From NCBI GenBank assembly GCA_013821615.1, contig JACDGQ010000009.1:1-18742 (forward strand): a DNA stretch of 18,742 nucleotides, in the 5' to 3' direction. The DNA is from Planctomycetota bacterium. Its GTDB lineage: Bacteria > Planctomycetota > UBA11346. Positions 16,441 through 18,742 of this stretch are shown here, one piece after another; positions within the stretch are counted from its first letter, which is position 1; each line of letters starts with the position of its first letter. The translations under genes and the position numbers were made by a program. Under the pieces are notes generated by a model that searched no databases, was not told where the DNA came from, and saw nothing but the letters and a program-made list of their open reading frames with translations.

Positions 16441-16683
16441 ATGGTGACCCTCGTCCGACCCATGTACCGCATCACCGAGCGCATTTGGCAGGGCGGCTAC
16501 CCCATGTCCGAGGACTTCCAAATCCTCTGGAACCACGGTGTTCGCTGGCTCTTCAACCTCGACCTGCCCTACTACGAATGGCGCGAGCTTGAGGAGAGCG
16601 GCCTCCACATCGTCAGCGTCGACTTGAAGGACATAGGGAAGGACCGTCCAGAGCGCTGGTGGCAGGCCCTGGTGCGGCTGGGT
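16441..16683 (+). pseudogene. N-terminal fragment of a dual-specificity/tyrosine phosphatase-like protein
   Basis: From ATG 16441 (or ATG 16462) the translation reads MYRITERIWQGGYPMSEDF..., continues with HGVRWLFNLDLPYYEW and ends recognisably at PERWWQALVRLG (residue ~81). This is the front half of small DSP-type phosphatases (IWxGGYP, then 'GVxxlfnLd', then 'plkDig'). The catalytic HCxxxxxR loop that should follow the WWQA helix is absent. The frame runs on to 17265 through unrelated sequence that is antisense to other genes. The gene is therefore truncated and catalytically dead. Confidence 0.6.
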
Positions 16684-16717
16684 GCTCACCGTCCGCGATC
16701 TCGCCTCCGGCTGCACG

Positions 16718-16819
16718 TTGCTCGGAGTCGCCATAGGCATCGACGATGGCCTCGTCGATCAGGGCATCGATCTTGGTGGGATCTTCAGCAAGCCGGCGCC
16801 GTTTACCCCAGCAGTGCAA
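16718..16819 (-). pseudogene. N-terminal fragment of a CcbP-like calcium-binding protein
   Basis: The minus strand from 16819 (TTG) reads GKRRRLAEDPTKIDALIDEA and then IVDAYGDSEQ. This resembles the start of small calcium-binding proteins of the CcbP type (acidic 'IVDAYxxxEq' core). Homology stops at GAG-CAA (16723-16718), exactly where the converging phosphatase fragment also loses sense. Only ~30 residues remain, so the family call is tentative. It follows 11 bp after the 84-aa gene and may have formed an operon with it. Confidence 0.4.
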
Positions 16820-16830
16820 CAGCTATTACC

Positions 16831-17085
16831 CTAATTATTGAACGCCAGAAAAACCAGCCCAGTGAGCTGTCCCGAATCCTGGAGGTTCCGGATCCAGACT
16901 CCAGCCTCGGTGAGGTGGGCGACCTCTCCCCTCACCATGGCCTCCGACTGCTGCAACCAGGGCCCATTGGGAAGTGCTCGCCTCTCGATATAGGAGCGCC
17001 CCGCGACCTGGTGGACCCGCCACTCGCAATCGGGGACGCCATGAACGCGGGCTGGGATGAGGGAATGCACAAGGCGTGTGGTCAT
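16831..17085 (-). CDS. Small hypothetical protein (84 aa)
   Basis: From ATG 17085, with GGGAA or AGAGG just upstream, to TAA at 16833-16831. The sequence is soluble-looking: EWRVHQVAGRSYIERRALPN in the middle and a hydrophobic end (LTGLVFLAFNN). No family is recognised. Composition and spacing to the calcium-binding fragment (11 bp) support a real gene more than the overlapping frames do. The longer 125-aa alternative frame at 16835-17212 looks like shadow translation (Ser/Arg/Gly/Pro-rich). Confidence 0.4.
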   Translation of the reverse strand: MTTRLVHSLIPARVHGVPDCEWRVHQVAGRSYIERRALPNGPWLQQSEAMVRGEVAHLTEAGVWIRNLQDSGQLTGLVFLAFNN

Positions 17086-17261
17086 GATTCCCGGATGCTA
17101 CCTCTTCTGATCCCGACGCCAGGATGGCACCCGATGCGATCAGTCTTGCCAAGCTGGCGCGGCTACGCGCAGTGCTATGAATGGGGCCAAGGAGGCGTCC
17201 CCAATGACCCAATGAAACATTTTTACATGAGCCTACCTATGACGGCGTCATCGGCGCCGCG

Positions 17262-17289
17262 TTGACACAAACCCGTCAAACGATAAATA
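17262..17289 (+). promoter_or_regulatory. Candidate promoter for the 436-aa lipoprotein gene
   Basis: A perfect TTGACA lies at 17262-17267. The AT-rich block ATAAATA at 17283-17289 gives possible but imperfect -10 boxes (GATAAA after 14 bp, TAAATA after 16 bp). The gene starts at 17372. Position is reasonable; the -10 element is weak. Confidence 0.3.
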
Positions 17290-17371
17290 GCTCCGCAGCC
17301 ATTCCCTCGCCATCAGTCACGTAGACACATTTCGCATCCCCTGCAAAGCAGAAGATGCTCAAGGAATTCCC

Positions 17372-18682
17372 ATGCTTATTCGCCTTCGAGGCCCCGCCAC
17401 CATCTCCGCTCACCTCGGACTGCTTTTCGCGGCATTTGCCGCCACGGGATGTGGCGGCGCAAGTGTCCGCTATGCTCCACCTGCTGAGGAGAAGTATCAG
17501 CAGATCCCCCTGAAACGCCCGAAAGCGGCAGAGTCTTTCGCCCTCGTGAGCGTCGGCAAGCCCATCCCCGGAACCGAGGTGGCGATTGAAGGCATGCATC
17601 GCGTAGATGCAGGTGCCCCCAGCGACATCATCGTGACGGTTGACTATCAAGGGACCGAGTTGATCCCTGACGGCGAGGTCAGAACGGGATATGTGTGCGT
17701 CTCGGGGCCCACCACCGGACCGGATGGCAGCCAGATAGACGGATCGATGGGAAAGTACTACCAGCCCCTCGGTTTCAATGAACCGATCATCCTCGCACCG
17801 CTGCATCTGATCGTGAGTTACTGGCAGAACGGTACCCTCGGCCAGAAGGGGACGTTCGCCGTGAAGACGGCCGATGGCAAGGAGCTCTCGAGCGGCTCAC
17901 TGAGCTCGACCGACACCGTTCTGGTTGGCAAGGTCATTAGTGAGCAATTCCCGTTCAAGCAGGTGGTCTCATTCGGATCGGCTGGCGCTGCGATCGGAAA
18001 TGGCGTCCAAGCTCAGGGTCCCCAGGATGCGGTCGCCGGCAGGGCCAACGAATACCTGTCGGGTGCCTACGCGGATTATGAGTATGTAAGCAGGCACGGC
18101 TACCTCACCCGCAGCGCGGTTGAATCGGCCATGAAGCAGATGACGATGAAATCCGATAGCCCCGGGCGCAAGAATCTGGCGACTGCCTGGGCTTCCCAGG
18201 TCCAGGCGAGCAGCAATGCCACTGGAGGCGCTCTCCGATCAGTACAGGCTCACCTGACGACGAATTATGCCTCCGGACCTCGGACAATAAGCCTCACCTT
18301 CGCTCAGGTGGATGGCGAGCATCCGAGCGCCTCGGCCGTCGCCAGCGCTGGAACGATCTTCGCCTCGCTTCCAGCACTTGCCCAGGATCAGCGTGTCGCT
18401 CCGTGCAAGGATGCCTTGCAGCAGCTCGCTTCGGCCCTGGGCTCGGTAAAGCCCGAAGAAGTGCGCCTGCTCGCTGCCATAACGTATGACATCGGCCTGA
18501 TCCAGTACATGAGCGGTGACTTCGCGTCTGCGGCAAAAAGCTTTGACACCGCTGCCACGGAAAATGCCAGCGAGAAGGATGGCATGTTCGGCCATAGCGG
18601 ACGGGACTTGGCAGGGCAGATCACCATGGCATCCACATCAGCCAAAGATCGGGCCAAGCGTCTAGCCGCAGTCACCCAGTGA
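17372..18682 (+). CDS. Lipoprotein of unknown function with C-terminal TPR-like helices
   Basis: ATG 17372 follows AAGGA (17361-17365) at a 6-nt spacing. The signal peptide is lipoprotein-type: LGLLFAAFAATGC27, lipobox ATGC, so the protein is lipid-anchored at Cys27. Residues ~60-210 are beta-rich with Gly/Ser (a possible sandwich: VTVDYQGTELIPDGEV, IVSYWQNGTLGQKGTF). Residues ~225-300 are mixed. The last 110 are helical and include DIGLIQYMSGDFASAAKSFDTA, which reads like one tetratricopeptide-type helix pair. I do not recognise the family. It is complete and ends 60 bp before the window edge; no downstream partner is visible. Confidence 0.8.
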   Translation: MLIRLRGPATISAHLGLLFAAFAATGCGGASVRYAPPAEEKYQQIPLKRPKAAESFALVSVGKPIPGTEVAIEGMHRVDAGAPSDIIVTVDYQGTELIPDGEVRTGYVCVSGPTTGPDGSQIDGSMGKYYQPLGFNEPIILAPLHLIVSYWQNGTLGQKGTFAVKTADGKELSSGSLSSTDTVLVGKVISEQFPFKQVVSFGSAGAAIGNGVQAQGPQDAVAGRANEYLSGAYADYEYVSRHGYLTRSAVESAMKQMTMKSDSPGRKNLATAWASQVQASSNATGGALRSVQAHLTTNYASGPRTISLTFAQVDGEHPSASAVASAGTIFASLPALAQDQRVAPCKDALQQLASALGSVKPEEVRLLAAITYDIGLIQYMSGDFASAAKSFDTAATENASEKDGMFGHSGRDLAGQITMASTSAKDRAKRLAAVTQ

Positions 18683-18742
18683 CCAAAGCACTGAACGCAT
18701 CCCTGTGCCAGGTCTTCCACTGAGTACTCCTGCGTGGCCCCC

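Noticed and set aside
16683..17265. Continuation of the phosphatase-like frame to 17265
   Set aside because: After residue ~81 the translation is Arg/His/Pro-rich and antisense to other genes, so it is read-through beyond the truncation rather than a fusion partner.

Overview
This is a bacterial chromosome segment with accessory character. The organism looks like a member of the Planctomycetota/Verrucomicrobiota (PVC) group. This rests on gene content only: a DUF1573 protein with the SCGCTT motif paired with a membrane-anchored HEAT-repeat protein, a very large secreted subtilase with FG-GAP and PA14 repeats, and several exported proteins of no known family. No rRNA or other marker gene is present, so the assignment is tentative. 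By eye, the left part (about 1-7640) is less GC-rich than the part from about 8000 onward. A transposase remnant sits close to that change. Layout, left to right. (1) 1-125 looks like the end of an IS21-type insertion sequence. Its transposase would start on the minus strand at the window edge, and the element reads in frame into the next gene. (2) 5-3172 is a polymorphic toxin (pre-toxin TG region, Hint autoprocessing domain, C-terminal AHH nuclease) whose own 5' end was apparently removed by the IS. It overlaps by ATGA with a 197-aa gene (3169-3762) that is in the position of its immunity gene. (3) 3810-5978 encodes an exported 714-722 aa protein of unknown family. Converging on it is a minus-strand pair: a DUF1573 protein (7640-6990) followed by a membrane-anchored HEAT-repeat protein (6946-6023). 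(4) 7913-8413 is a C-terminal remnant of an rve-type transposase. (5) 8524-14161 is one gene for a secreted subtilisin-like lipoprotein protease with an eight-repeat FG-GAP propeller, Ig/cadherin-like modules and four PA14 domains. It is broken in two by one extra base in a run of eight G. (6) The minus-strand block 16299-14479 holds an R2K-type ATP-grasp gene interrupted by an in-frame amber codon, and a gene for a protein made of five tandem helix-turn-helix-like repeats. The C-terminal signature of that protein recurs as a vestige just upstream of it. (7) 16441-16819 is a junction where a dual-specificity-phosphatase-like gene (+) and a calcium-binding-protein gene (-) are both cut short facing each other. 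A small unknown gene lies at 17085-16831. (8) 17372-18682 encodes a lipoprotein of unknown function. The functional groups appear independent: a toxin-immunity cassette, an exported/envelope protein cluster, a large extracellular protease, and a decaying accessory stretch. Signs of decay are frequent: IS truncation, a frameshift, a nonsense codon, gene fragments and a transposase remnant.
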